From Aliikangiella sp965214955 (lineage in GTDB: Bacteria; Pseudomonadota; Gammaproteobacteria; Enterobacterales; Kangiellaceae): a stretch of 64,000 nucleotides of DNA. Numbering within the stretch: position 1 is the stretch's first letter; the number at the start of each line of letters is the position of its first letter. Shown piece by piece: positions 1-9,571 of the stretch. The position numbers and the translations under genes are program-made. The stretch is from the NCBI GenBank assembly GCA_965214955.1, contig CBDCCU010000009.1, positions 310,001-374,000 of the forward strand. Reading direction: 5' to 3'. A model generated the notes under the pieces. That model saw only the letters and a program-made list of their open reading frames with translations, had not been told where the DNA came from and made no database searches.

Positions 1-793
1 AAGTGGCGGTAAAAATAAAACCGATAGTCAAAACCGACTATTAGATCAGGTAACCGAAATTTTGGGCATTAAAGCACTTTTATCGCAGTACCCTAGTCAA
101 CTATCAGGCGGAGAAAAACAGCGAGTTGCTATTGCTAGGGCTTTACTAATTGAGCCAGAATTATTATTAATGGATGAGCCGCTAGCGGCACTTGATCAAG
201 ATAGAAAAAACGAAATATTAAGCTATTTAGAAAACATCCGTGAAGCGTTTAATTTGCCTATCATTTATGTGAGCCATTCGATGAATGAAATCGCTCGCCT
301 TGCCGATCACGTGGTGATGTTAAATAGTGGCAAATTGGTTGCAGAAGGCGATTTAAACACCATGTTTTCTCGCTTAGATTGGCCCATTAAATTTAATACA
401 GAGCCAGGTGTTGTATTTGAAGCTGTGGTAGTAGAAAAAGATCAAAAATGGCACTTAAATCAGCTTTGTTTTGATGAGCAAAATACACAAATTTGCCGTT
501 TATGGATCAATGATTCTGGGGAAAAGTTAGGGCAAAAAATACGCCTTAGAATTTTAGCCAGTGATGTGAGTATTGCCATTTCAAAATCGACTGAAAATAG
601 TATTTTAAATCGCTTAGATGCTAAAGTCGTTGAAATTAAAAAATATCCCAAACAGCCCACTTGTTTACTAAAATTAAAGATAGGTTCGCAATCAATTATT
701 GCTAAAATTACTAATAAGTCACTGCACTCGCTTAATATTGAAGAAGGTAGTCAAGTTTGCGCGCAAATCAAATCGGTTGCTATTGTTCAATAA
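1..793 (+). CDS. modC: Molybdate ABC transporter ATP-binding protein, partial (N-terminus outside window)
   Basis: This is the ATPase subunit that would power molybdate import with ModA and ModB. The reading frame is open to the left edge, so the Walker A part is missing. Visible are the ABC signature LSGGEKQRVAIARALL, Walker B LLLMDEPLAALD and the switch histidine in YVSHS, followed by the linker LADHVVMLNSGKLV. The last ~120 residues form a TOBE/Mop-like oxyanion-binding domain, which separates ModC from most other importer ATPases. The downstream pqi operon is unrelated in function. The family is secure; molybdate rather than tungstate or another oxyanion is inferred from the TOBE tail. 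Confidence 0.85.
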   Translation, partial: SGGKNKTDSQNRLLDQVTEILGIKALLSQYPSQLSGGEKQRVAIARALLIEPELLLMDEPLAALDQDRKNEILSYLENIREAFNLPIIYVSHSMNEIARLADHVVMLNSGKLVAEGDLNTMFSRLDWPIKFNTEPGVVFEAVVVEKDQKWHLNQLCFDEQNTQICRLWINDSGEKLGQKIRLRILASDVSIAISKSTENSILNRLDAKVVEIKKYPKQPTCLLKLKIGSQSIIAKITNKSLHSLNIEEGSQVCAQIKSVAIVQ

Positions 794-809
794 CAGTAAA
801 TGAGTAACT

Positions 810-1433
810 ATGAATAATAATCAGTCAGAAAATTATGAGTTAATCGCTTGCCATGAGTGCGATCTATTATTAAAGCTCGAAAATTTTTCTGAAGGCTACA
901 AGGCTAATTGTCCTCGTTGTGGGCATTTAATTTCAAAAAAAATTAAAAATTCAAAAAGCAAAGCGGTTGCCTTTGCTTTGAGCGCAGCAATATTTTTTAC
1001 CCTATCATTTCCCTTTGATTTTCTTGCCTTTGACTTTAATGGTAAACAACGGGTTATATCGTTATTTGATAGCGTTAAAAGCATGTTTTTAATTGATTTT
1101 GATGTTATTGGTTTTATTTTGGTGGTAACAACGGTCATTATCCCTTTTATCTTTTTAAATAGTCTTATTTTTGTTGTAGTAGCCATTAAATTTAATTGTT
1201 TTCCTGTTATGGCAAAAAAAATATTAAAAGGATTTACCTTTTTACTCGACTGGAATATGGCAGAAATATTTTTAATTAGTATTTTAGTGAGCTTTATTAA
1301 AATTTTAACTCTGGCAGAGCTAGAGTTTGGGTTATCGTTTTTTGCTTATATTATTTTCATTATTTTTTTAGCCGCAACTTCAGCCTCAATTGATAAATTT
1401 CAATTATGGCGTTGGGTAAAACGCATTGACTAA
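810..1433 (+). CDS. pqiA: Paraquat-inducible protein A-type membrane protein (first of two)
   Basis: This 207-residue inner-membrane protein starts with a cytoplasmic zinc-ribbon-like segment (CHECD at ~16-20 and CPRCGH at ~35-40) followed by four hydrophobic segments. E. coli PqiA is a tandem duplication of about 417 residues; here each half is a separate gene. The next gene overlaps it by 8 bases, and pqiB and pqiC follow, so the four probably form one transcript. PqiA is the inner-membrane part of the PqiABC system that spans the envelope and is linked to lipid transport. The start lacks a strong ribosome site. Family assignment is solid; substrate is not known from sequence. Confidence 0.85.
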   Translation: MNNNQSENYELIACHECDLLLKLENFSEGYKANCPRCGHLISKKIKNSKSKAVAFALSAAIFFTLSFPFDFLAFDFNGKQRVISLFDSVKSMFLIDFDVIGFILVVTTVIIPFIFLNSLIFVVVAIKFNCFPVMAKKILKGFTFLLDWNMAEIFLISILVSFIKILTLAELEFGLSFFAYIIFIIFLAATSASIDKFQLWRWVKRID

Positions 1434-2100
1434 CTCTAATAGCCATCAGCAAACTAACCTAACAACCAGCGCAAAAGCAGATGGTAATCTGATTCATTGT
1501 TCTACCTGCATGACCTTAAATACTATTAACTTAGAAAAATGCTCGATTTGTGGTGCGCCGCTACATCAACGGCGACAATTTAGCCTTCAATATACTATGG
1601 CTTTTTTAGTAACGGGTTTTCTTCTTTATTTGCCAGCTAATCTTTACCCCATTATGTACACCACTTGGCTAAACAAACAAACCGAAAATACCATTATTAG
1701 CGGTATTATTAGCTTGTGGGATCAAGGCTCTTATCCCATTGCGGTGATTATATTTATTGTTAGCGTGCTTGTTCCTATTATTAAAATGCTAATTCTTGGT
1801 TGGCTTTGTTATAGTGTTAGCCAGAAAAAATCGCTTTCGTACAAAAAACAACACAAGCTATATCGTTTAACTGAGTTTATTGGCAGGTGGTCCATGGTTG
1901 ATGTATTTGTTGTTGTGATACTGGTAACACTAGTACAAATGGGAAGTTTTATGAGTGTACTGCCCGGGCTGGCTTCAATTGCTTTTGCTGGTACAGTTAT
2001 TTCAACCATGATATCGGCAATTTTGTTCGACTCGCGCCTAATTTGGGATCCAATTGTCTCATCTAATTCTTTAAATAATGACAGAAAAGCAAATGACTGA
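1426..2100 (+). CDS. pqiA: Paraquat-inducible protein A-type membrane protein (second of two)
   Basis: This is the second PqiA half, 224 residues. It again has a short cysteine-rich head (CSTC at ~25-28 and CSICGAPL at ~39-46) and then four transmembrane segments with the family sequence LPANLYPIM. The best start is a TTG overlapping the stop of the previous gene, consistent with translational coupling. Its 3' end overlaps pqiB by 23 bases. Compared with E. coli the pqiA gene is split rather than fused. A partner role with the MCE protein PqiB is inferred from known PqiABC organisation. Confidence 0.85.
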   Translation: MTNSNSHQQTNLTTSAKADGNLIHCSTCMTLNTINLEKCSICGAPLHQRRQFSLQYTMAFLVTGFLLYLPANLYPIMYTTWLNKQTENTIISGIISLWDQGSYPIAVIIFIVSVLVPIIKMLILGWLCYSVSQKKSLSYKKQHKLYRLTEFIGRWSMVDVFVVVILVTLVQMGSFMSVLPGLASIAFAGTVISTMISAILFDSRLIWDPIVSSNSLNNDRKAND

Positions 2101-3751
2101 TAACCAAGCTCTACCTAAGGCAACTATTAGCCCTAATAAACAAATTTCAAAGATATGGTTGGTGCCTATTGTGGCTTTGGCAATTGGTTGCTGGATGGTG
2201 TTTTATGCTTGGAACAATCAAGGCCCACTCATTTCTATTACCTTCAATAATGCAACAGGTATTGAGTTAGATACAACCAAAGTAAAACTAAGAGATATTA
2301 CCATTGGAAAAGTGGTTGATTTGGCATTAGCCGAAGATTTTCAATCTATTATTGTAACCGCAAGGCTTAACAAAGGAACCGAAGCTTTACTCAACGAAGA
2401 CACCCAATTTTGGGTAGTTACCCCTAGAATAGGTAAACAAGGTATATCGGGCTTAAATACGCTACTTTCGGGAGGTTATATTGAAATTGCCCCCGGTGAA
2501 AGTGATGTATTTTCTGCTGAATTTATTGGCTTAGAAAACCCGCCTGTAACTCCCTTTGGTACACCAGGCTTACATATTACTTTAAACAGCAACGATGAAT
2601 TTGCTTTTTCGGTGGGTGATCCCATTATTTATAAAGGACTTACTGTAGGCACTTTTGAAGATATTTACTTTAACTTTGAAGAGCGCATTGTTTATTACAA
2701 TGCTTTTATTAATGCACCATACCATGAACTAATCACCGAAAATACGCGCTTTTGGAATGCCAGTGGAATAAAGCTCGACTTGCAAGCCGATGGGGTATCG
2801 GTGCAGATTGGCAATATCGAAACCTTATTAACCAATGGCGCTACTTTTGGTGTACCCGAGGGAATGCCAAGAGGAGAAGTAATAACTGAGCGCGAATATT
2901 TTACGATATACCCCAGCTATGAAAAAGCCAGCGCAGCCCGTTTTGAAAGCTATGTAGACTATGTTGTATTGGTTAATGATTCAATACGCGGTTTAAAAGT
3001 GGGGGCGCCAGTTGAGTATCGCGGAATAAAGCTTGGTGAAGTTGCGGCAACTAATATTCATCAAGCCGATCATACTCGCTTGTTAGATGATGCGATAAAA
3101 ATCCCTGTGTTAATAAGGCTTCAACCGGGAAGAGTGGGCTTGCCCGATAATGAAGAAGGGATTGAAAATTTGAACAAGCAAAATCTTCACTGGGTAAAAA
3201 ATGGGTTAAAAGCCAGCTTAAGAACGGGTAATTTATTGACCGGAAGTTTATTTATCGAGCTAGAACATTACGATGAAAGTATTGATCAGCTAGAAACCTA
3301 TGGTGAATATACGGTAATACCCATTATTGAAGATGAGTTTAGCCAAATTACTAAAAAAGCCTCTTCTTTTATGGATAAGCTTAACCAAATTCCGATGCAA
3401 GATTTATCTAAAGATATTCAAAATTTAATGGCAGATTTATCAAGCACCTTACAGTCATTTAAAGGAACCAGCGGAGAAATTACCCACTTAGTTAACCAGC
3501 TTAATGATGATCAGCTTTCACAAAAAGTGGGTGATTTAATTGAACAAATGACTGAACTAGCCGCTAGTTTTTCTGAAGGTTCAACAACAAATACCGAAAT
3601 TAATCAAATGCTAAAAGCCATGCAAGGTAGCTTGCATGAATTAACCCCTTTACTTAAACAGCTTAAAAATAAACCCAATAGCCTAATATTTGATGATGGT
3701 CAGCGAGATAATCTTGAGCCAAAAGCTAAAACCAGTGGAGCTAAAAATTAA
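2078..3751 (+). CDS. pqiB: PqiB-type MCE protein
   Basis: This 557-residue periplasmic MCE protein is anchored by one N-terminal transmembrane helix (about residues 23-42, ending AWNNQGP). Three MCE domains follow, at roughly 45-145, 160-265 and 290-400, recognisable by segments such as GIELDTTKVKLRDITIGKV and VGAPVEYRGIKLGEV. The C-terminal ~130 residues are predicted helical, as expected for the long needle formed by PqiB hexamers between inner and outer membrane. It overlaps the PqiA gene upstream and its stop codon shares a base with the pqiC start. Length and layout match E. coli PqiB (546 residues). Confidence 0.9.
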   Translation: MTEKQMTDNQALPKATISPNKQISKIWLVPIVALAIGCWMVFYAWNNQGPLISITFNNATGIELDTTKVKLRDITIGKVVDLALAEDFQSIIVTARLNKGTEALLNEDTQFWVVTPRIGKQGISGLNTLLSGGYIEIAPGESDVFSAEFIGLENPPVTPFGTPGLHITLNSNDEFAFSVGDPIIYKGLTVGTFEDIYFNFEERIVYYNAFINAPYHELITENTRFWNASGIKLDLQADGVSVQIGNIETLLTNGATFGVPEGMPRGEVITEREYFTIYPSYEKASAARFESYVDYVVLVNDSIRGLKVGAPVEYRGIKLGEVAATNIHQADHTRLLDDAIKIPVLIRLQPGRVGLPDNEEGIENLNKQNLHWVKNGLKASLRTGNLLTGSLFIELEHYDESIDQLETYGEYTVIPIIEDEFSQITKKASSFMDKLNQIPMQDLSKDIQNLMADLSSTLQSFKGTSGEITHLVNQLNDDQLSQKVGDLIEQMTELAASFSEGSTTNTEINQMLKAMQGSLHELTPLLKQLKNKPNSLIFDDGQRDNLEPKAKTSGAKN

Positions 3752-4356
3752 TGAATAATTATCCCATTAAAGTATTGAGCCTATTGTTAATTAGTGCAAT
3801 GTTAGTTGCTTGTAGCTCAAAACCTGTTGAGCCAACGCGCTATTATTTATTAAATAAGGGAAGTGCAGTTGAGCAAAAAAATAACTGGGTAAGCGCAAAC
3901 CCCAATTATGTATTACAAAAAGTTCGTTTGCCCGACTTTTTATTGCAACCTAACTTAATGATCCAACTGAACAATAACCAACTACACTATGCTAGCAATG
4001 ATGTGTGGGCGGAAAATTTAAGTGACAGTATTGGCAAAATTATTACCGCTAATTTACAAAATAAAGGGCTTAAAATTCATGACCATTCTGAGCTCGACCT
4101 CAATGTAGCGCGCTTATTTATTCATATTGATCATTTTTACCCAACTGAAAATTCGGTGGCGATATTGGCAGGAAAGTATTGGGTGGAAGATCCCAAAAGC
4201 CAAAAAATCATTCAAGGTAAGCGTTTTAATTTTAGTGTGAACTTAGAAAAAGATGGCTATTCACACGCAGTTAAAAAAATGAATGATCTAATTGGTTTAT
4301 TATCGACTAAACTTAATAAAGAACTTTTAAACAACGAGTTAGCAAGTAATCAATAA
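3751..4356 (+). CDS. pqiC: PqiC-type outer-membrane lipoprotein
   Basis: This 201-residue protein begins with a lipoprotein signal peptide whose lipobox reads LVAC, with the modified cysteine at about residue 21. The mature part has the family features of the PqiC/YmbA group, including TRYYLL near the N-terminus and VWAENLSDSI in the middle. In the Pqi complex PqiC sits in the outer membrane and receives the PqiB needle. The start codon overlaps the pqiB stop (ATGA-like arrangement), which supports co-translation. This closes the operon; the next gene starts 20 bases later and is a signalling protein. Confidence 0.87.
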   Translation: MNNYPIKVLSLLLISAMLVACSSKPVEPTRYYLLNKGSAVEQKNNWVSANPNYVLQKVRLPDFLLQPNLMIQLNNNQLHYASNDVWAENLSDSIGKIITANLQNKGLKIHDHSELDLNVARLFIHIDHFYPTENSVAILAGKYWVEDPKSQKIIQGKRFNFSVNLEKDGYSHAVKKMNDLIGLLSTKLNKELLNNELASNQ

Positions 4357-4376
4357 AGAACTTTATATCTAATAAT

Positions 4377-6332
4377 ATGAATAAATATTTAGATAGCTTA
4401 GTAACTGCTGTATGGATCTATGATATAGATAACTATTGTATGTTATGGGCAAATCAATCGGCATTAAAATTATGGGAAAGTGAGTCTCTAGAAGAGCTAA
4501 AAAGTAGAGATTATAAACCAGGTAGTTCGAGTGCTGTTCAGCAAACCCTAAGAGACTGCCAAAAAATATTTAACTCTGGCAAGTCTATTTCAAGAATTTG
4601 GCAGTATTCGCCAAAAGGCATAAAGAAAGAAGCTTATTGTCAAATGTCGGGTTATACTCTTGAAGATGGAAGAACTGCCCTACTCACTGAAGCCATTGAT
4701 ATGAGCTTAATCAATGGAAAATTTGGCTCAAACGCAATTATTTCGCTTTCTACTTATTCACCAACGGGTGAGTTTATTAGTGGTAATCCTCCTTTTTTAA
4801 AAACGCAAAACAATAGTTATTCTCACCTTAAAATGTTGTTTAGCGATCCTAGAGACTTTAAAAGAATTCAAAATGTTTTAAAAATTGAACAAAAATTTGA
4901 AGACGATATTTTAATTAATATTAACCAAAAACCAAAGTGGCACAGGCTATTAGTGAGCTACAGTGATGAACAAGAATCATTTGGTAATATACTGGTACAA
5001 CAATTTAATATTGATGAAAGAAAGCGCGAGCAACTTGCGTTAGAAAAAAAGGTAATTACTGATCCTCTAACGGGGCTTTTTAACCGTAGAGGTTTAAATA
5101 ATATTCTGCAAGATGCCATTAAAGAGCAGCAAAGTTTTGTTATTTTTTATCTCGATCTTGATGGATTTAAATTAATTAATGACTCTTTAGGTCATGCGGT
5201 AGGAGATGATGTTTTACAAGGCTTAGGCTCTCGTTTAACCAGCAAAGACTTTGAAAAAGGCTTTGCTTGTCGTTTTGGTGGTGATGAATTTGTATGGGTT
5301 ATTAATGAGTCAATGCTTGACAAAAGCGTTGTAGATACCGCAAATCAGCTAATTAATACCATGAACAAACCATTCTATGATAAACAAGATCGACCAATTA
5401 TTGTGTCAGCTAGCGTTGGCATTGCCCACTATCCTAAAGATGGCACTGATTTTTCCAATTTAATTTTAAAAGCCGATGCAGCAATGTATTTGGCAAAAAA
5501 ACAAGGTAAGCACCGCTGGGTAAATTATATTAGCGGCATGGAAAACACATTGCAGCGACAAAGCAAGTTAGCTCAATATTTATTTTATGCGCTAGAACGA
5601 GACGAGTTTTCTCTTTTTTACCAACCTATTTTTGATGTGAAATCTCGCTCTATTCATTCCTTTGAAGCATTGTTGCGATGGAACAGTAAAGAGATTGGCA
5701 GTGTGCCAACCGATGAATGCATTCGTGTTGCCGAAGAAATTGGTATTATTATTGATATTGAAAAATGGGTAATTGCAACGGCAATAAAAGATTTACTGCA
5801 ACTAAGAAGTATTTATCATGATGATCTGAGCATGGCGATTAATGTTTCGAGTAAGTACTTTGCTGATCCTGAATTTGTTAATTTTATTATTGCTCAGTTA
5901 AATCAAAACAACTTGCCTAGTTCAGCAATTAATATCGAGCTTACTGAAGGAACACTATTGCTCGATGTTAATCGTAATGACAACGCCGCTTTAAAAATTG
6001 ATCAGCAAAATATTCCTATTAGTATTGATGATTTTGGTACTGGCTATTCTTCATTAGCCTATTTGCATCAAATTCCTGCCAGCATAGTAAAAATAGATCA
6101 ATCATTTACCAATAGAGTTGAGGCTGACTCAACTATGATTGAAAGTATACAGTTTCTTATTAAGTCACTAGGTTTTACTACCATTGTAGAAGGTGTTGAA
6201 AATAATAATCAATCTGATCTTTTATTAGAGTTAGGCATTAACCTACAACAAGGATTTGGGTTAGGTATGCCGCAACCGCTTGAATTTTATCTTGATAAAA
6301 CTAATCGAGTGGGGTTGTTGAGTAATAATTAA
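4377..6332 (+). CDS. GGDEF/EAL c-di-GMP signalling protein with N-terminal PAS-like sensor
   Basis: This 651-residue protein has a PAS-like N-terminal region (residues ~1-215, with IWIYDIDNYCMLWANQSALKLW-type features), a GGDEF domain (~225-385) and an EAL domain (~405-640). The cyclase signature RFGGDEF at ~297-303 is intact, as is the PDE signature FEALLRW at ~427-433, with IDDFGTGYSSL and a KIDQSF lysine/aspartate later on. It could therefore both make and break c-di-GMP. No transmembrane segment is visible, so it is probably cytoplasmic. It lies 20 bases after pqiC and may share that transcript. The signal sensed is unknown. Confidence 0.88.
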   Translation: MNKYLDSLVTAVWIYDIDNYCMLWANQSALKLWESESLEELKSRDYKPGSSSAVQQTLRDCQKIFNSGKSISRIWQYSPKGIKKEAYCQMSGYTLEDGRTALLTEAIDMSLINGKFGSNAIISLSTYSPTGEFISGNPPFLKTQNNSYSHLKMLFSDPRDFKRIQNVLKIEQKFEDDILININQKPKWHRLLVSYSDEQESFGNILVQQFNIDERKREQLALEKKVITDPLTGLFNRRGLNNILQDAIKEQQSFVIFYLDLDGFKLINDSLGHAVGDDVLQGLGSRLTSKDFEKGFACRFGGDEFVWVINESMLDKSVVDTANQLINTMNKPFYDKQDRPIIVSASVGIAHYPKDGTDFSNLILKADAAMYLAKKQGKHRWVNYISGMENTLQRQSKLAQYLFYALERDEFSLFYQPIFDVKSRSIHSFEALLRWNSKEIGSVPTDECIRVAEEIGIIIDIEKWVIATAIKDLLQLRSIYHDDLSMAINVSSKYFADPEFVNFIIAQLNQNNLPSSAINIELTEGTLLLDVNRNDNAALKIDQQNIPISIDDFGTGYSSLAYLHQIPASIVKIDQSFTNRVEADSTMIESIQFLIKSLGFTTIVEGVENNNQSDLLLELGINLQQGFGLGMPQPLEFYLDKTNRVGLLSNN

Positions 6333-6501
6333 ACAAATAGAGCACAATTTTGTTGAGCTTTAAAAATTAATCACTTTTTAATTTACCTGAAGCTTTATTT
6401 TGGTTAATGTTGTAATCAGATCTTTAAGACATATTCATCTTGAAGCTGAACAGATAAATTTTGGCATTAATTTCATTATTCTTAAGAGCGTAAAGAATGG
6501 T

Positions 6502-8211
6502 TTGATTACAAAAGTCTTAATTATAGAGCATGACGACAATATTTATAGTCGTATAATAGAGCAACTTAATACTCGAACTTCAAATGAGTTTGACGTGTTA
6601 AGAAGCACAGAAGCTGATCTTGAAATAATCTCAATCAATTCTTTTGATGCTTGTTTGCTTTATTGGCCCAAGCAAAGAAATTTAAACCGTTTAAAAGCAC
6701 TTCGCTCTGTGCTTAAGTTTAAAAAAAATGTTCCCACCATTGTCATTACCCAAAACTATCAAAAAGACTTAGATCGTAAATTATTTAAAATGGGTGTTGA
6801 TGATTGCTTTTCTTTAGAAGAGTTGTCATGCAGCCTATTAATTCGTAGCATTCGTCATGCTATACAGCGAAAAAGCAGTGAACAAAAACTCGCCTTTATT
6901 TCAACCCACGACCAGTTAACAGGCCTAGCTAATCGTTTTTTACTTAAGCAACATTTAGAGCATACGATTGGACTTGCTAAGCGTTCTAATTCTCAGTTTG
7001 CTGTCATGCTTTTAGATATTGATAAGTTTAAGCGCTTTAACGATTCATTAGGACCTGAATATGGTGATAAGTTACTAGTTGCAGTATCAGAAAGACTAAA
7101 ACATTGTGTTAGAACAACAGATATTGTAGCGCGGTTTGGTAGCGATGAGTTTGCCATATTGCTAGAAAACTATGGTGGTGTGAGAGAGCTTGGTAAAATT
7201 GCTGAAAAAATTCAGCATAATTTAAAGCCCGCAATAGAAGTGAATGGACAAGAGTTTTATATTACCACGAGTGTTGGAATAGCCATATTTCCTGAATGTG
7301 GAATAGAGGCAAACACATTAATAAAGTCTGCTGAAGCTGCGTTACATAAAGCTAAAGATTTGGGTCGAAATCAATTTAATTTTTATTCTGGCGACCTCAA
7401 TCAAAGCGCTCAACTCAAATTAGAATTAGAAAAAAACCTTCGTAGAGCTTTAATTAAAGGCGAACTTGAAATTTATTTACAACCCCAAATTAACCCAAAA
7501 ACTCAAAAAGTTGCTGGTGCAGAGGCATTATTAAGATGGCAACACCCAACCAGAGGGTTAATTCCTCCGTCACTATTTATACCTATACTAGAAGAAATGA
7601 ATCTCTTAGTGGGTGTGGAGGCTTGGGTACTTAATCAAGTTTGTCAGCTAGCCAAAAAATTCACAGATGTATATGGTGATTTTAGATTTTCGGTAAATAT
7701 ATCGGGTTCACACTTTAAAAAAGGTAACTTAAAAGAGAATGTATTTATAGCACTGCAATCTAGCTCGTTAGAAGCCAAATACTTAGAAGTGGAACTAACC
7801 GAAGATATAATGATTGAGCATGTTGAACGAAATAATAAATTACTTAATGAGCTAAAAGAGCTAGATATTTCTATTGCTTTAGATGACTTTGGTAAAGGAT
7901 TTTCGTCGCTAAGTTATTTAAAAAATTTTCCAGTGGATATATTAAAAATAGATAAGGTTTTTATTCAAAATATGGTTGCAGACAAGCGCGATCTTGCTAT
8001 TGTTGAGTCACTTATAGAGCTTGCCCACAAACTAGGCATTAGAGTAGTTGCCGAGGGTGTAGAAGACAATACACAATTAAATCGCTTAAGTAGCCTTAAT
8101 TGTGATTATATTCAAGGTTTTTTCTATTCGCGACCATTGCCCATTTTTGCTTTTGAAGATTTTATTCAAAAAAATATGATCGCTAAACAGCCAGCTAACT
8201 CAATTAGTTAA
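6502..8211 (+). CDS. Receiver-like / degenerate GGDEF / EAL protein
   Basis: I place the start at a TTG at 6502, because the receiver-like domain (KVLIIEHDDN) begins there; the frame extends further up to another TTG at 6400 with poorly conserved sequence. The order is receiver-like domain (~1-125), GGDEF domain (from DQLTGLANRF at ~137) and EAL domain (~325-565). The cyclase signature reads RFGSDEF, with serine replacing the second glycine, so cyclase activity is doubtful. The EAL signature GAEALLRW and LDDFGKGFSSL are intact, so it is probably a phosphodiesterase. Its stop overlaps the 3' end of ubiK by four bases on the other strand. Confidence 0.85.
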   Translation: MITKVLIIEHDDNIYSRIIEQLNTRTSNEFDVLRSTEADLEIISINSFDACLLYWPKQRNLNRLKALRSVLKFKKNVPTIVITQNYQKDLDRKLFKMGVDDCFSLEELSCSLLIRSIRHAIQRKSSEQKLAFISTHDQLTGLANRFLLKQHLEHTIGLAKRSNSQFAVMLLDIDKFKRFNDSLGPEYGDKLLVAVSERLKHCVRTTDIVARFGSDEFAILLENYGGVRELGKIAEKIQHNLKPAIEVNGQEFYITTSVGIAIFPECGIEANTLIKSAEAALHKAKDLGRNQFNFYSGDLNQSAQLKLELEKNLRRALIKGELEIYLQPQINPKTQKVAGAEALLRWQHPTRGLIPPSLFIPILEEMNLLVGVEAWVLNQVCQLAKKFTDVYGDFRFSVNISGSHFKKGNLKENVFIALQSSSLEAKYLEVELTEDIMIEHVERNNKLLNELKELDISIALDDFGKGFSSLSYLKNFPVDILKIDKVFIQNMVADKRDLAIVESLIELAHKLGIRVVAEGVEDNTQLNRLSSLNCDYIQGFFYSRPLPIFAFEDFIQKNMIAKQPANSIS

Positions 8212-8453
8212 CTGGTTTTAGATTCTAATTCGGCCACAATTTTTTCTAAAGCATCAATTTTTTCACGAGTACGCGCTAACACTTTGCTTTGAGCGTCAAA
8301 TTCTTCGCGGGTAACAATATCCATTTTTGCTAACATGGTTTGCAGTATTTGTTTAAATTGTGCGTGCATATCTTGTTGAAAAGCTTTAGCACCTGGCGGA
8401 ATGGCATCGTTAAGCTTGCTGGCGATATCATCAATTTTTTTAGGATCAATCAT
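8208..8453 (-). CDS. ubiK: Ubiquinone biosynthesis accessory factor UbiK
   Basis: This 81-residue protein matches the UbiK/YqiC (BMFP) family. It has an N-terminal amphipathic stretch (IDDIASKLNDAIPPGAKAF) and a C-terminal coiled coil with the characteristic VTREEFDAQSKVLARTREKI. In E. coli UbiK associates with UbiJ and the Ubi complex and helps aerobic ubiquinone synthesis; it also binds membranes. It is a single gene here, transcribed away from the GFA-type gene and convergent with the EAL gene, overlapping its stop by four bases. Length and motif agree well with the family. Confidence 0.9.
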   Translation of the reverse strand: MIDPKKIDDIASKLNDAIPPGAKAFQQDMHAQFKQILQTMLAKMDIVTREEFDAQSKVLARTREKIDALEKIVAELESKTS

Positions 8454-8572
8454 TTATTTACTCTATTATTAATGAAATTATACAGAATAGAATTTTAGCA
8501 TAGAAAAAAAGAGAAATTACCGTTCTTAAATACGATTATTGTTTATTAATTGAGTGTATAGGAGATTTTATT

Positions 8573-8971
8573 ATGAAAGGAAAATGCTTATGTGGTTCAG
8601 TTTCAATTGAGGCAGCTAATAGCAATAACTTTAATGCTTGTCATTGTAATATGTGTCGTCGCTGGGGTGGAGGACCACTTATGGCTATGCATGTAGGATC
8701 AGAAATTAAAATTGCAGGAGCTGAATTTATTAAAGTTTTTGACTCGTCCGATTGGGCTGAAAGAGCCTTTTGTAGCAACTGCGGTACACATTTGTACTAT
8801 CACTTAAAGCCCGATAATCAATATATAGTGCCTGTTGGTTTATTTGAGCTAGAAACTGATATTAATTTTTCAGAGCAAATATTTATCGATCAAAAACCAC
8901 CATTTTATGAATTTGCTAATCAAACTGAAATGCTCACCGAGCAACAAGTGTTTGAAAAATATGCTAGTTAA
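8573..8971 (+). CDS. GFA-family (CENP-V/GFA domain) protein
   Basis: This 132-residue zinc-binding domain protein has the cysteine pattern of the glutathione-dependent formaldehyde-activating enzyme family: CLCGSV at residues 5-10, CHCNMCRR at 27-34 and CSNCGTHLYY at ~70-79. A clear ribosome site (TAGGAG) precedes the ATG. Many members are annotated as GFA family without proven formaldehyde chemistry, so I give no substrate. It is a single gene, followed eight bases later by a miniature transposable element. Confidence 0.85.
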   Translation: MKGKCLCGSVSIEAANSNNFNACHCNMCRRWGGGPLMAMHVGSEIKIAGAEFIKVFDSSDWAERAFCSNCGTHLYYHLKPDNQYIVPVGLFELETDINFSEQIFIDQKPPFYEFANQTEMLTEQQVFEKYAS

Positions 8972-8978
8972 AGGCTGA

Positions 8979-9067
8979 TATACCCGCTCTCCTTCAAGGT
9001 GCATGATTCAGCAAGACAGTAAGCCAACCTCTTTTTTGTTATCAATGCTTGAAGTAGAGCGGGTATA
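8979..9067. mobile_element. Short (85-bp) MITE related to the element at 34402
   Basis: The element proper runs from TACCCG at 8981 to CGGGTA ending at 9065 and is flanked by TA on both sides (8979-8980 and 9066-9067), as expected for insertion at a TA dinucleotide. Its left end TACCCGCTCTCCTTCAAGG and an internal stretch beginning CAGTAAGCCAACCTCTT match the 262-bp element at 34402-34663, but the middle and most of the right arm are missing. It therefore looks like an internally deleted derivative. It encodes nothing and lies between the GFA gene and the next small gene. Confidence 0.75.
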
Positions 9068-9096
9068 TTTTCTGGTTTAAGTAAGAGAGTATTACA

Positions 9097-9525
9097 TTGA
9101 TTAATTTTTTAGCACTTTTTATCGGAATTGTTGTTGCAGTATTGATTATTGTTAGTTTTAAACAAAAAGGACTTGAGCAATCTAAAAAAGCCTATCCTAT
9201 ATTGCTTGCTACTTTTCCTATTTATTATTGGTGTTTTGCAATTTACGACCTAAATGTTAAGGCATTGCTAACAGAAATTTATGTGGGTTTGTTTTTTATT
9301 TTTGTCGCCGGGTTGGCATATAAGCTCAAAAAGAAAGCTTCTCTATATGTACTTGCAATAGGCTTAATTTTGCATGGTGTGTACGATGTTGTGCATTTAT
9401 ATTGGAATCAAAAACCTATCACTCCTGCTTGGTGGGCAGAGTTTTGTGGAGCAGTTGATATTCTTGTTGGGCTTTATGTTTTCTGGCTTTCTCAAAAAGA
9501 TGTAGCCCTTAGTTGGGAGGAATAG
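9097..9525 (+). CDS. Small multi-pass membrane protein, DUF6010-like
   Basis: This 142-residue protein has four or five hydrophobic segments (about 3-22, 32-50, 58-75, 82-98 and 112-130). The conserved-looking motif LHGVYDVVHLYW near residues 87-98 resembles the DUF6010 group of uncharacterised inner-membrane proteins. I chose the TTG at 9097, which is preceded by AAGAGAG. No enzymatic motif is visible. It stands alone between the MITE and the acyltransferase gene. Confidence 0.6.
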   Translation: MINFLALFIGIVVAVLIIVSFKQKGLEQSKKAYPILLATFPIYYWCFAIYDLNVKALLTEIYVGLFFIFVAGLAYKLKKKASLYVLAIGLILHGVYDVVHLYWNQKPITPAWWAEFCGAVDILVGLYVFWLSQKDVALSWEE

Positions 9526-9571
9526 GTTTTTTCAGTATAATTAAGGCGATTTTTAGCTGTAGTTGGTTGTT

